A program made the position numbers and the translations under genes. From Bacillota bacterium (GTDB lineage: Bacteria > Bacillota > Sulfobacillia > JAJZYS01 > JAJYTV01): 39,211 nucleotides of DNA. Below the pieces are notes generated by a model. The model ran no database searches and had not been told where the DNA came from. It saw only the letters and a program-made list of their open reading frames with translations. Within the stretch, counting starts at the first letter, position 1. Every line of letters begins with the position of its first letter. The stretch spans positions 1-39,211 of the forward strand of contig JAJZAT010000028.1 in assembly GCA_021799275.1 (NCBI GenBank). The letters run 5' to 3'. Positions 1 to 7,389 of this stretch are shown here, piece by piece.

Positions 1-112
1 AGTCCTGCGGCTTCAGGTGGCTTCAGCCACTGGTCTTCCAGCAGGCTTTAGCCTGAACCGCGACTTTCAGTCGCCGAAGAAACCCACCGGCTTTAGCCGG
101 TGGCCGGTTTAG
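1..112. repeat. Array of short hairpins with CTTYAG cores, resembling an IS200/IS605 end
   Basis: Four perfect hairpins follow each other: GTGGCT/AGCCAC at 17-30, CAGGCT/AGCCTG at 42-55, GCGACT/AGTCGC at 60-74 and CCACCGGCT/AGCCGGTGG at 84-103. A weaker fifth, CCTG/CAGG, lies at 4-17. All strong ones share the apical core CTT(T/C)AG or CTTTCAG, while their outer stems differ and remain complementary. Hairpins with this core are typical of the ends of IS200/IS605-family elements and related REP-like palindromes, so this is probably an element end or remnant. No transposase or TnpB reading frame is visible here, and the rest may lie left of the window. Confidence 0.55.
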
Positions 113-152
113 TATGCCTGGGCCCCGGTTCGGGAGAACACCACGATAGGCG

Positions 153-890
153 TCAGACCTGAGCGATCAAGATGTCGGCGCGCCGTAGGGGAATGCTCGC
201 CTTGAGGCTGCCGTCCGATCCGATCACCATGGCACCGCCAACGTAGTCGTCGTCCAGGTAGTTGACCAGCAGCGCAGTCGTCCGGGCTTTCCGAACCTGG
301 GCCTCGTACTGCGGCAGCTCCTCGTGGTCCCACCGAGACTGGTCGTGGCCGCCGCCCACAAGGGCGCGGGCAAAGGGTACGAGCAGAAGATCCGGTCGCT
401 GTTCTCGCACGCGCGCGACGAGATCGTCGTCGAAGAGATCGCCGCAGATGAGAAAGGCCACACGGCCAAATTCGGCCTCGAAGCAGTCCACATCGGAACC
501 TTCGCCGTAGAAGCTCGGATCGGCGTCAGGGCCATGCCAGCCGGTGCTGACCCGACGGTAGCGGAAGACCACCTTACCCGTGCGGTCGATCAGGAGCGCC
601 GAGTCGTAGAGGCGTCCCTGGTCCTCTTCGAGCAGGCCGAGGGCCACATGCACTCCCAGGCGCTTGGCCTCCGTACGCACCGCCTGGATCAGGGGGCCGT
701 CCACGCTGGTTCCTAGGGCGGCATCGTGTTCTGGGATGTCGTCGTTGGCGAGCCCAGTAAAGGCCGCTTCCGCGAACACGACGAGGTCCGCCCCGCGCTC
801 TGCCGCCCTACCCATGGAACGATGCAGCTCCTCGAGGTTGTAGTCTGGACTCGTCATCACCCGTTGGACCGCGAGCGCAGCGCGCATCAT
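153..890 (-). CDS. Carbon-nitrogen hydrolase (nitrilase superfamily), atypical active site
   Basis: The 245-residue protein has the nitrilase-superfamily fold signature: a Glu in VVFAEAAFTG (E41), a central Y-R-x segment FRYRRVS (about 109-115), and the nucleophile region VAFLICGDLFDD (C149). The family normally hydrolyses amides, nitriles or carbamoyl groups with a Glu-Lys-Cys triad. Here the position expected for the Lys (usually Y-R-K) reads Arg (R113), so activity may be altered. The start is the first of two tandem ATGs at 890/887, 6-10 bases after a GGGGAGG ribosome site. A longer in-frame extension to 980 has no such site and a non-family sequence. It diverges from the hydrolase at 1044. 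The substrate is unknown. Confidence 0.85.
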   Translation of the reverse strand: MMRAALAVQRVMTSPDYNLEELHRSMGRAAERGADLVVFAEAAFTGLANDDIPEHDAALGTSVDGPLIQAVRTEAKRLGVHVALGLLEEDQGRLYDSALLIDRTGKVVFRYRRVSTGWHGPDADPSFYGEGSDVDCFEAEFGRVAFLICGDLFDDDLVARVREQRPDLLLVPFARALVGGGHDQSRWDHEELPQYEAQVRKARTTALLVNYLDDDYVGGAMVIGSDGSLKASIPLRRADILIAQV

Positions 891-1043
891 GAGGCCTCCC
901 CGCGTGTCGTGCCACCGCCAAGGGCACGTCGCCGTCATGCAGACGGAGCATGTCGGCCCAGCCCAAGACGATTGTGCCATAAACAGGAATCCACATGGAA
1001 TCGCAGAAGAGTAGGGCTAAACGCGGCAAAAGTGGGTGGCCGG

Positions 1044-2054
1044 GTGTTCAAGCGCTCCGTCGGAAAGCTACCTCTCCTGCTCGGTGTGATGCTCGCGGTA
1101 GGTGTCGTCGGTGGCTGCTCAGCGCAAACGGCGCCCAGGCAACGAGCGCAAGGCGGTCTCGTGATCCCGCCTGCAACCTCAAAGGCGGATGGAGAGCCGA
1201 TCAGCCTCAAACCGGTGTCCCCGCCCGCGGCCATCGCCCGCCAACTGCAGGAGGGACTGCAAGTCTTCAGCTTCTTCTACTGGAGCCGCGGTGTGCGCTG
1301 CCAGGCCTATCTCGACGTTCCCGCCGGCAAGGGGCCGTTTCCTCTGCTTGTGGAACTCCATGGCGGGGAACTGTGGAACGGCTATCCGCAAGGCTACACG
1401 GCCTACGCCGCCGAACCTGCCAATGCCGCGGCCATAGCCACCAGCCATGCGATCTCCTTCCTGCCGAATTACGCCGGGTACGGGCCGAGCCGGGGCGCAC
1501 CCGGCGACCCGTACCAGAACTATCGTGATGTCGTGAACGGCCTCCTGGCCCTTGGCCGGATCTCGGGGCTCCACGTCCTGACCCGCGCCACCTACCTCTT
1601 CGGTTTCTCGATGGGCGGAGACGTCGCCATGATCCTGGCGGCGCACGACCGCAATGTGCGCGCGGCCGAACTCGTGAGTCCCTATCCTGGGCCTGTGGCG
1701 ATGATGAAGTGGATGGACGCCCTAGGGATAGGCTCACTGTCCGCCATGGATTCAGTCGATTGGGGAGCCATGGTGGATCATTACGGCAGCGACCTGAACG
1801 CTGCGGCATACCGTAATGACTCGTATGTGTACAGTTCCATCCATATCCCAGTCCTGATCATCGGCGGGACGAAGGACCCGGGTTTCCCGCCGCCAATGCT
1901 GCGGGCCATGTATCATGGCCTCAAACGGTACGACAGCCAGGTGACGCTCCGGTTCTTCCCTGGGGGACACGCCCCGGACTCCACAGCCGTGAACCAGGCG
2001 GAAGCCGCCTGGTTCAACGCGCACGGACTCAAGTTTTCCTGGCCCTGGTCCTGA
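1044..2054 (+). CDS. Secreted lipoprotein alpha/beta hydrolase (dienelactone hydrolase / S9-like)
   Basis: The protein of about 336 residues begins with a basic segment and a hydrophobic stretch ending in a lipobox (VVGG-C, C25), so it is probably anchored outside the cytoplasmic membrane. The catalytic domain shows an oxyanion-loop motif LLVELHGGE, the nucleophile elbow GFSMGG (Ser189), an acid loop GGTKDPGFP and the catalytic His in FFPGGHAPDS, in the order expected for alpha/beta hydrolases that act on esters or short peptides. There is no ATG before the signal peptide. GTG at 1044 (preceded by GGTGG) and GTG at 1032 are the plausible starts. The extension to 726 overlaps the divergent gene and looks non-coding. 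The substrate is not predictable. Confidence 0.85.
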   Translation: MFKRSVGKLPLLLGVMLAVGVVGGCSAQTAPRQRAQGGLVIPPATSKADGEPISLKPVSPPAAIARQLQEGLQVFSFFYWSRGVRCQAYLDVPAGKGPFPLLVELHGGELWNGYPQGYTAYAAEPANAAAIATSHAISFLPNYAGYGPSRGAPGDPYQNYRDVVNGLLALGRISGLHVLTRATYLFGFSMGGDVAMILAAHDRNVRAAELVSPYPGPVAMMKWMDALGIGSLSAMDSVDWGAMVDHYGSDLNAAAYRNDSYVYSSIHIPVLIIGGTKDPGFPPPMLRAMYHGLKRYDSQVTLRFFPGGHAPDSTAVNQAEAAWFNAHGLKFSWPWS

Positions 2055-2128
2055 TGCGTGAGCGTGGTGCCTGCGGATGGCTCGTGGCCAGGATGACGAC
2101 GCACACATGCCCATAGGGAGGCGACGGC

Positions 2129-2809
2129 GTGACCCTGCCCAAAGAACCCGCTGTGCCACCGAACCTTTTGGCCTACGCCGACGCACTGACCAGTGTCGTC
2201 TTTTTGGACGAGATTGCTCCGTCGCCCTGCGACGTGCTGTTCGTCTTCGGCGGCACCCATCCGGGCCACTGGCAGACCGCTTTGCGGGCGTATCGGAGCG
2301 GATACGCCGAGCGGATCGTGGTGACGGGCGGCGTCAAGCCCGGAAGCGAGAGGCACCCGGACTGGACCTGGGGTGCTGTGCCTGAGGCGCACGTGATCGT
2401 GCGGGAGCTCCTGGCGGGCGGCGTGCCGGAGGACTCCATCGCGTGGGAGGATCGGTCGCGGAACTCGCTCGAGAACGTGCTCTACGCACAAAAGGTCTTC
2501 GCTTTCCGTTCGGTGCACCGGCTCATGTTCGTCGGCAAGAGCCTGGGCGCCGGCAGGCAGCAGGCCACCCTCCTGAAGCTGCTGCCAGCCGGGGTCGAGA
2601 TTGTCCCGTACACGTTCGACGCGGTGTTCCGGGGAGAGTTCGTGAGCAGACGAAGCTGGGCGGAGACAAGAGTTGGCCCCCCGCGGGTCTGGGGGGAGTA
2701 CCTGCGCATGCGCCTCTATGGCGCCAGAGGCGACATCGCCGACACCGCACCGAGGTTCGGCGCCCTGGAGGAGTTCGTCGCGCCCTACCTCGAGGGCGTC
2801 GAGCCCTAG
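2129..2809 (+). CDS. YdcF/SanA-like (DUF218) protein
   Basis: The 226-residue protein matches the DUF218/YdcF fold: an N-terminal strand with CDVLFVFGGTHPG, then RIVVTGG, the conserved EDRSRNSLENV segment (Asn-Thr/Ser-x-Glu-Asn signature), and a Rossmann-like second half beginning RLMFVGKSLGAGRQ. Members bind nucleotide cofactors or act in envelope-related roles, and no function is assured. There is no transmembrane segment, unlike many SanA-type relatives, so it is probably cytosolic. Start is GTG with GGGAGG eight bases upstream. It lies 74 bases after the lipoprotein hydrolase on the same strand, possibly cotranscribed, and converges on the peptidase at 2904. Confidence 0.85.
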   Translation: MTLPKEPAVPPNLLAYADALTSVVFLDEIAPSPCDVLFVFGGTHPGHWQTALRAYRSGYAERIVVTGGVKPGSERHPDWTWGAVPEAHVIVRELLAGGVPEDSIAWEDRSRNSLENVLYAQKVFAFRSVHRLMFVGKSLGAGRQQATLLKLLPAGVEIVPYTFDAVFRGEFVSRRSWAETRVGPPRVWGEYLRMRLYGARGDIADTAPRFGALEEFVAPYLEGVEP

Positions 2810-2903
2810 GCAGGGAGCGGCGGGGTTTGACCTGGTGCCGGGTGCCGCCGGCGCGATCTCCGCGCCCAGGCGGACAGGTCTGAGGCGGTTTTCGGCCCGC
2901 GCG

Positions 2904-4277
2904 TCAGGGCTCTGGGTCCAGGTAGTGCGCCGCCGCCTGGCGCACGGCCGCATCCGGCGCAAGGGTGAGATCGATCGGGCAGATATCCGCATGGAACCAG
3001 TCGTCGACGAAGCGACGTGCCTGAAAGCCCTTCATCGCCCCTGCGCGCTCGAGTAGGAAGGCGGTGAACTCAGCCGCTCCACCGCCTGAGGTACCTGCCC
3101 AGGCGGAGAGGAGGTCCATCGTGCCAGGGACGCCGATGGTGCGGGCAAGCGCCCAGAGCGCAAGAGGACCTTTCTCACGCGAGATGGTGTCGAGAGCGGG
3201 ATGCGAGCCCGCCCCGACAACAGGAGCCGTGGCCGCCTCGGGCTGGCGCCCCAGGGCCGCCATGTGGCTCGCGATGGCGGCGTCGACGGCCACGGGTCCC
3301 TCGCGGACGCCTTCGAGATAATCCTGCAGAAAGTGGGCGATAGCCTCGGCAAACCGGTCGGGATCACCCTCGATCGGTGTCCAGAAGTGGGACACTTCGT
3401 GGGCCACTTCGCGAAACGTCCGCGCAGGGTCCTCCTCCGCCGTCTGCGTGATGATGTCGAAGAGGTTCTGCGAGCCCCAGCCAGGCGGTATGGCGACGAA
3501 GGTGGCGTGGCCTTCTCCGACTGGCGGCGCGCCGAGCAGCCGTTCGAGTTCCCCGAGCGCGAAGGCGCCCGCGGCGGCGGCCGACCTGGCCCACGCCTCG
3601 CCTCCCGGCAGGTGGTGGACCGAGACATGCCCTTCGCGCCGCGCCTCATAGCGGCCGGCGTAGAGATGGATGCCAGGAGTGGACGCGGTGCCCGTGCTCT
3701 CGAAAGCGAAGAGGCCATCGGAGGGCCCTGAGCGCCTGGCGCCTGCCACAAAGCAGTCCCATCCTTCGGGGCAGCGCACCTTCAGCGCGAAGGTCGCGCG
3801 CGACCAGGAACCGAGAAAGCCCTGCCACGACAGGGGACCCGGCACGGGATACCAGAGGACCTCCGGCCGCAGGACAGCCACGTCGCGCTGCACGGAGTCA
3901 TGTATGTACGCGCCGAGTTCGCGGTAGCCGACGAGGGGGCCGCTGTAGCGGACGGTGAGCGAGATCTCCGCTCCGGGCTCGACGACCCGCTCGAGCGTGA
4001 CCGTCACGCGATTGACGAAGAGCGCGTCGGTCCAGTCGAGCGGAATCCTGCGCTGGGCCTGCCCCAGCGCAAGGGTTCCCTCTGGCACCTCCGCGGAGGC
4101 GACGTTCAGCAGGCGGTAGACCAGCAGCCGCACCTGGCGTACGGGTCTCCGGCCCTCGTTGCGCAGGCGCAGCGTGCACCGCGTGGCGACGTTTCCGGGA
4201 GCGTCCGCGATCGGGCTCTCAGGCGGCACCGGTGAGAGGGTGACGTCGAGGTCGTAGTGCAGTACACGCATGGACAA
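2904..4277 (-). CDS. M1-like (gluzincin) zinc metallopeptidase
   Basis: The 457-residue protein has an N-terminal beta-rich half of about 200 residues like the M1 aminopeptidase N-domain (begins RVLHYDLDVTL). A catalytic half carries HEVSH (H293-H297) followed by FW, as in M1 HExxHxW. The probable third zinc ligand is E311 in RFAEAIAHF, 13 residues after the second His rather than the 18 usual in M1. No clear GAMEN-type exopeptidase motif is seen, so aminopeptidase specificity is uncertain. No signal peptide or membrane segment is visible. Start is TTG at 4277, chosen because GAGGTGA lies six bases upstream. The ATG at 4271 would be 12 bases away. Confidence 0.8.
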   Translation of the reverse strand: MSMRVLHYDLDVTLSPVPPESPIADAPGNVATRCTLRLRNEGRRPVRQVRLLVYRLLNVASAEVPEGTLALGQAQRRIPLDWTDALFVNRVTVTLERVVEPGAEISLTVRYSGPLVGYRELGAYIHDSVQRDVAVLRPEVLWYPVPGPLSWQGFLGSWSRATFALKVRCPEGWDCFVAGARRSGPSDGLFAFESTGTASTPGIHLYAGRYEARREGHVSVHHLPGGEAWARSAAAAGAFALGELERLLGAPPVGEGHATFVAIPPGWGSQNLFDIITQTAEEDPARTFREVAHEVSHFWTPIEGDPDRFAEAIAHFLQDYLEGVREGPVAVDAAIASHMAALGRQPEAATAPVVGAGSHPALDTISREKGPLALWALARTIGVPGTMDLLSAWAGTSGGGAAEFTAFLLERAGAMKGFQARRFVDDWFHADICPIDLTLAPDAAVRQAAAHYLDPEP

Positions 4278-4283
4278 GTGCTG

Positions 4284-4290
4284 TCACCTC
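4284..4290 (-). promoter_or_regulatory. Ribosome binding site selecting a TTG start
   Basis: On the minus strand this reads GAGGTGA and ends six bases before TTG 4277. The next in-frame ATG (4271) would sit 12 bases away. Spacing therefore favours the TTG for the M1-like peptidase. Confidence 0.6.
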
Positions 4291-4386
4291 GTGGGCCGCT
4301 CTTTCGCGATCGCCGGGGCTCTCACCTTGTCAGAGACTGCCAGACATGGCCAGAGCCCTCTTGCGGTGACAAGGGGGTCGCGCGGG

Positions 4387-4416
4387 ATGACGATCGCTCC
4401 GGACAGGCACTAGAAT
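4387..4416 (+). promoter_or_regulatory. Candidate sigma-70-type promoter for the isochorismatase-family gene
   Basis: TAGAAT at 4411-4416 matches five of six -10 bases. ATGACG at 4387-4392 is a weaker -35 (TGAC core) with an 18-base spacer. It lies 53 bases before the TTG start at 4470, in the divergent intergenic region. Inferred from sequence only. Confidence 0.4.
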
Positions 4417-4469
4417 GGAACCAGGTGTTTTTCCACGAGTCTGCAGCAAAGCGTAGGGAGGGGAACCGT

Positions 4470-5024
4470 TTGCCAGCGGCGCTTTTGGTGATCGACGCGC
4501 AGCAGGAATACTTCGCTCCCGTGGGCGGACTCGTGGTCGAGGGAGGGCCCGAGGCGCTCACGAAGATCAAGGACCTGCTCGCCGCCTTCCGTGCGGCCGG
4601 CCGGCCCGTCGTGCACATCGTGCACGAGGCCCTGGACCCCGAATCCTCCGACTTTCGCGCAGGGTCGGAGGGCGTGCGGATGCATCCGGAACTCAAGGTG
4701 CTGGCGGGCGAGCCCGTCGTGAAGAAGCACTTCCCTGGTGCGTTCAGCCAGACACCCCTCGAGGCCTATCTGCGCCGGGCCGGAGTGGACATCGTGGTCG
4801 TCACGGGCTTCCAGACCCAGCATTGCTGCGACACGACGGCGAGACAGGCGAGAGAGCGCGGCCTCAGGGTGCTCTTCACCTCCGACGCCACAGCTACGCG
4901 GGACCTGCTTTTGAGGGGGCAGGTCGTGGCGGCCGAGGACATCCAGCGGGCGACGCTCGCTGCCATGACCGGCTTCGCCGAGATCGTGACCGCCGCCGAG
5001 GCAGTGCGGGCCGTCGGCGCCTGA
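4470..5024 (+). CDS. Isochorismatase-family cysteine hydrolase (nicotinamidase-like)
   Basis: The 184-residue cytosolic protein has the complete triad of this family: Asp9 in LLVIDAQQEYF, Lys86 in VVKKHFPGAF, and Cys119 in TGFQTQHCCDTTARQA with the usual Gly-x5-Cys spacing. Relatives hydrolyse nicotinamide, N-carbamoylsarcosine, ureidoacrylate or isochorismate. No motif distinguishes among these here. The TTG start at 4470 is fixed by AGGGAGGGG six bases upstream and by the family N-terminus starting directly before the first strand. An in-frame extension to 4257 has non-family sequence. It is transcribed divergently from the peptidase and converges on the formamidase. Confidence 0.9.
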   Translation: MPAALLVIDAQQEYFAPVGGLVVEGGPEALTKIKDLLAAFRAAGRPVVHIVHEALDPESSDFRAGSEGVRMHPELKVLAGEPVVKKHFPGAFSQTPLEAYLRRAGVDIVVVTGFQTQHCCDTTARQARERGLRVLFTSDATATRDLLLRGQVVAAEDIQRATLAAMTGFAEIVTAAEAVRAVGA

Positions 5025-5052
5025 GACGGATCGGGGAATCGGGAAATAGGCG

Positions 5053-5089
5053 TGGGGCGCGGCCGCCGGTCGCGCCCCAAGGCATTTTG
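5053..5089. terminator. Hairpin terminator between convergent genes
   Basis: A 9-bp stem, TGGGGCGCG (5053-5061) with CGCGCCCCA (5071-5079), closes a GC-rich nine-base loop. It is followed by AGGCATTTTGC on the plus strand, and by CCTATTTCCC when read on the minus strand. It lies between the isochorismatase-family gene and the formamidase and could serve both. Confidence 0.6.
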
Positions 5090-5108
5090 CTCTGTGCGGC
5101 CGGGGCTC

Positions 5109-6035
5109 TCAGGCGCCGCCCGCGAGGATGTCGAGGTCGAGATGCATCGAGACGACCCAGTTCGGCTGGTCGACGATCTCCGAGATCTTGAGATCCCCGG
5201 CGACGGAGGCGAGGAGATAGGCGTCAAGCGGATCGAGTCCGGTGCGGCGGCCGATCTCCTCAATCATACCCTGCGTCGCGTCGCGGGCCGCCTGGCAGAG
5301 GTCAGGTCCGATGCCGGAGGTGGCGATGGCATGGCCGGAGCGCAGCGACATGGGGTGGGTCTCGAGCATCGGGTATCTGAGTCCGCGCTGCTTTTGGAGG
5401 TGCACTCTGAGGGTCACCTCGGAACTCGTCTCGATGGCGGTGCCGCAGACCTCGCCGTCGCCCTGCGCGGCGTGCGTGTCCCCCAGTGACAGCAGGGCGC
5501 CTTCGACGGCTACCGGCAGGTAGAGCGTCGCGCCGGGCGTCACGTGCCGGATGTCCATGTTGCCGCCCTGGGGCCCGGGCGGGACGATGGGGTGGTCACC
5601 GGCCTCGGCCGGCGCCAGGCCGATCGTGCCGACGAACGGCACCACCGGGATCCTGAGACCCGGCAGCATCTCGGCCCGCCGCTCCCCGACCTGCGAGATT
5701 CTGAGGTGCGGCTGCCGGTAGACGTCGGCGAGCAGGCCGAACCCGGGGATGTTCGCGGTCCAGCCCCAGTTGTCGAGATCGATGGAGAGGATCTCGACGA
5801 TGAGGGCGTCGCCTGGTTCCGCGCCACGGACATAGACGGGCCCCGTGACGGGATTCACGCGGGAGAAGTCCAGGGCAGCGACCGCCGCGACGGTCGCGTC
5901 GCGGTCGAACTGTCCGCCGGACGCGTTCGCCACCTCCAGGCTTACGGTGGCGCCGGGGTCCACGACGACGGCCGGCACCTGGTCCCGGTTCCAGGTGAAG
6001 TGCGCCGTGCTCCTGGGCAGATGGAACGACGGCAT
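5109..6035 (-). CDS. Acetamidase/formamidase family protein (FmdA/AmdA)
   Basis: The 308-residue protein begins with the family segment HFTWNRDQVPAVVVDPG. It continues with TGPVYVRGAEPGDAL, then IPVVPFVGTIGLAP, and the metal-binding core GDTHAAQGDGEVCGTAIE, ending with the conserved DAYLLASVAGDLKISEIVD region. This is the normal length and order for amide hydrolases that release ammonia from formamide or acetamide. Start is ATG 6035, preceded by a G-rich GGGGGG site. An in-frame extension to 6260 is not conserved sequence. It is cytosolic with no signal peptide. It is one of four C-N hydrolase families in the window. Regulation is not evident. Confidence 0.92.
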   Translation of the reverse strand: MPSFHLPRSTAHFTWNRDQVPAVVVDPGATVSLEVANASGGQFDRDATVAAVAALDFSRVNPVTGPVYVRGAEPGDALIVEILSIDLDNWGWTANIPGFGLLADVYRQPHLRISQVGERRAEMLPGLRIPVVPFVGTIGLAPAEAGDHPIVPPGPQGGNMDIRHVTPGATLYLPVAVEGALLSLGDTHAAQGDGEVCGTAIETSSEVTLRVHLQKQRGLRYPMLETHPMSLRSGHAIATSGIGPDLCQAARDATQGMIEEIGRRTGLDPLDAYLLASVAGDLKISEIVDQPNWVVSMHLDLDILAGGA

Positions 6036-6300
6036 CGGGCCACCCCCCTCGGGCAGATATCGAGCCGTATTCTTCGGGAGGGACGCGATTCCCCTGTCGC
6101 ATCTCAGAAATGACGAAGGGGCGGCGAGGTACACATAGATGCCACGCCAGTCCAAGTGAACCTGGAGACCAACACCGTACGGGCCCCGAGACGTGGGGCC
6201 GTTCGGTCCTACTTTGGTCCGGCAAGCCCTGGCCGCGAGGGATCCAGCCGGCAACCGCAAAGTTGCAGGCAGAAGACGGCCAAACGGGGGGCGTCGCGGC

Positions 6301-7389
6301 GTGGACTTCGCCTTTCACGGGACGGCGTGGGACCTTTGCATGGTGCGCTTCGACGACGCACTCGCCGCGGCGCTCGAAGCCGCCGGACATCGGCGTGTTC
6401 TGCTGTCGAGCCACGGGGCTCGTCTCGTCCTGGCGCATGTCAACCCGGTGGACCCCAGGCCCTACCATCGACCGGACGGCAGCGTGGTCGTGGTCGCATT
6501 GCTGCGCGAGCCGCGCGTGCCGCAGGATCCCGACGCCTTCGCGCGGGGGTGGCTGATGCGGTCGCTCGCCAACCTGGCCATGGTCGTGTCCGGTCCCGAG
6601 GAGGCGCCCGAGATCTGCCTGCGCTCCCCTGACAGGCCCGTCGAACACCTGTCCGCGCCCGCCTGGAGCCCGCGGCTCTTCGCGCAGATCGTCGACCGCC
6701 TGCGGCTCCTGGATGTCCATCTCGTGCTCGACAACATTTTCGATCGCGATCTTGAACCCGAGCTCCTGCAGGGCGGCGAGGCGCTGCCCGCGATGCGCCG
6801 CGTCGCCCGGGCGCTGGCGGCGAGCGGAGCGTTGTCCCTCGGCCCGCCTGCCGGCGAGTTCCTCTCGCACCAGGACCGCCGGCATGTCGAGCGCCTGTAC
6901 CAGGGCAGCCGGATGTCGTTCGGCAACCTCAGCCTGCGCCATGACGTCCATCGCTTCTGGATGTCGACGAGCGGCGTGGACTGGGAGCACATGGAGGTCG
7001 TGGGGCGCGATGTGCAGCTCGTCAAGGGCTACGACGCCCCGAGCCGCGCGCTCCTCGTCTCGGTGCCGCCCGGTGTCCGACCGCACCGCGTGTCCGCCGA
7101 CGCCTTGACGCACCATCTGGTCTATCGCGCGCATCCCGGGATCGGCGCGGTCGTCCATCTGCACGCCTGGCTCGAGGGAGTCCAGGCCTTGGTGCCCGAC
7201 TACGCGCGCGGGAGTCTTGAGCGCGCACAGGCCGTGGCGCAGTTCGTCGCGGCGTCGGAGGATCCCGTGCACGCCGTCGTCGGCATCGATCGGCATGGCC
7301 TGATCGCAACGGGCGAAGATCTCGACGAGATCGTGGAGCGCCTTTCCGCCGCGGGCATCATGCCCGTGCCGTCCATAGGCGCCTGCTAG
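6301..7389 (+). CDS. Class II aldolase/adducin-type protein with an unassigned N-terminal domain
   Basis: The C-terminal half (roughly residues 195-360) looks like a class II aldolase/adducin domain: SRMSFGNLSLRH (SxGNxS motif), FWMSTSGVDW, the metal-binding VVHLHAW, and RHGLIATGEDLDEIVERL. These enzymes cleave or epimerise sugar phosphates, or decarboxylate, using zinc. The N-terminal half of about 190 residues (VLLSSHGARLVLAHVNPVD onward) is predicted to be globular but I do not recognise it. Start is uncertain: GTG 6301 lies nine bases after a six-G tract, and ATG 6340 is also possible. The gene is divergent from the formamidase and meets the MFS gene tail to tail with a four-base overlap. 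Confidence 0.75.
   Translation: MDFAFHGTAWDLCMVRFDDALAAALEAAGHRRVLLSSHGARLVLAHVNPVDPRPYHRPDGSVVVVALLREPRVPQDPDAFARGWLMRSLANLAMVVSGPEEAPEICLRSPDRPVEHLSAPAWSPRLFAQIVDRLRLLDVHLVLDNIFDRDLEPELLQGGEALPAMRRVARALAASGALSLGPPAGEFLSHQDRRHVERLYQGSRMSFGNLSLRHDVHRFWMSTSGVDWEHMEVVGRDVQLVKGYDAPSRALLVSVPPGVRPHRVSADALTHHLVYRAHPGIGAVVHLHAWLEGVQALVPDYARGSLERAQAVAQFVAASEDPVHAVVGIDRHGLIATGEDLDEIVERLSAAGIMPVPSIGAC

Noticed and set aside
726-1043. N-terminal extension of the lipoprotein hydrolase
   Set aside because: It overlaps the divergent nitrilase-like gene, has no ribosome site at its start, and would place about 106 residues before a signal peptide.
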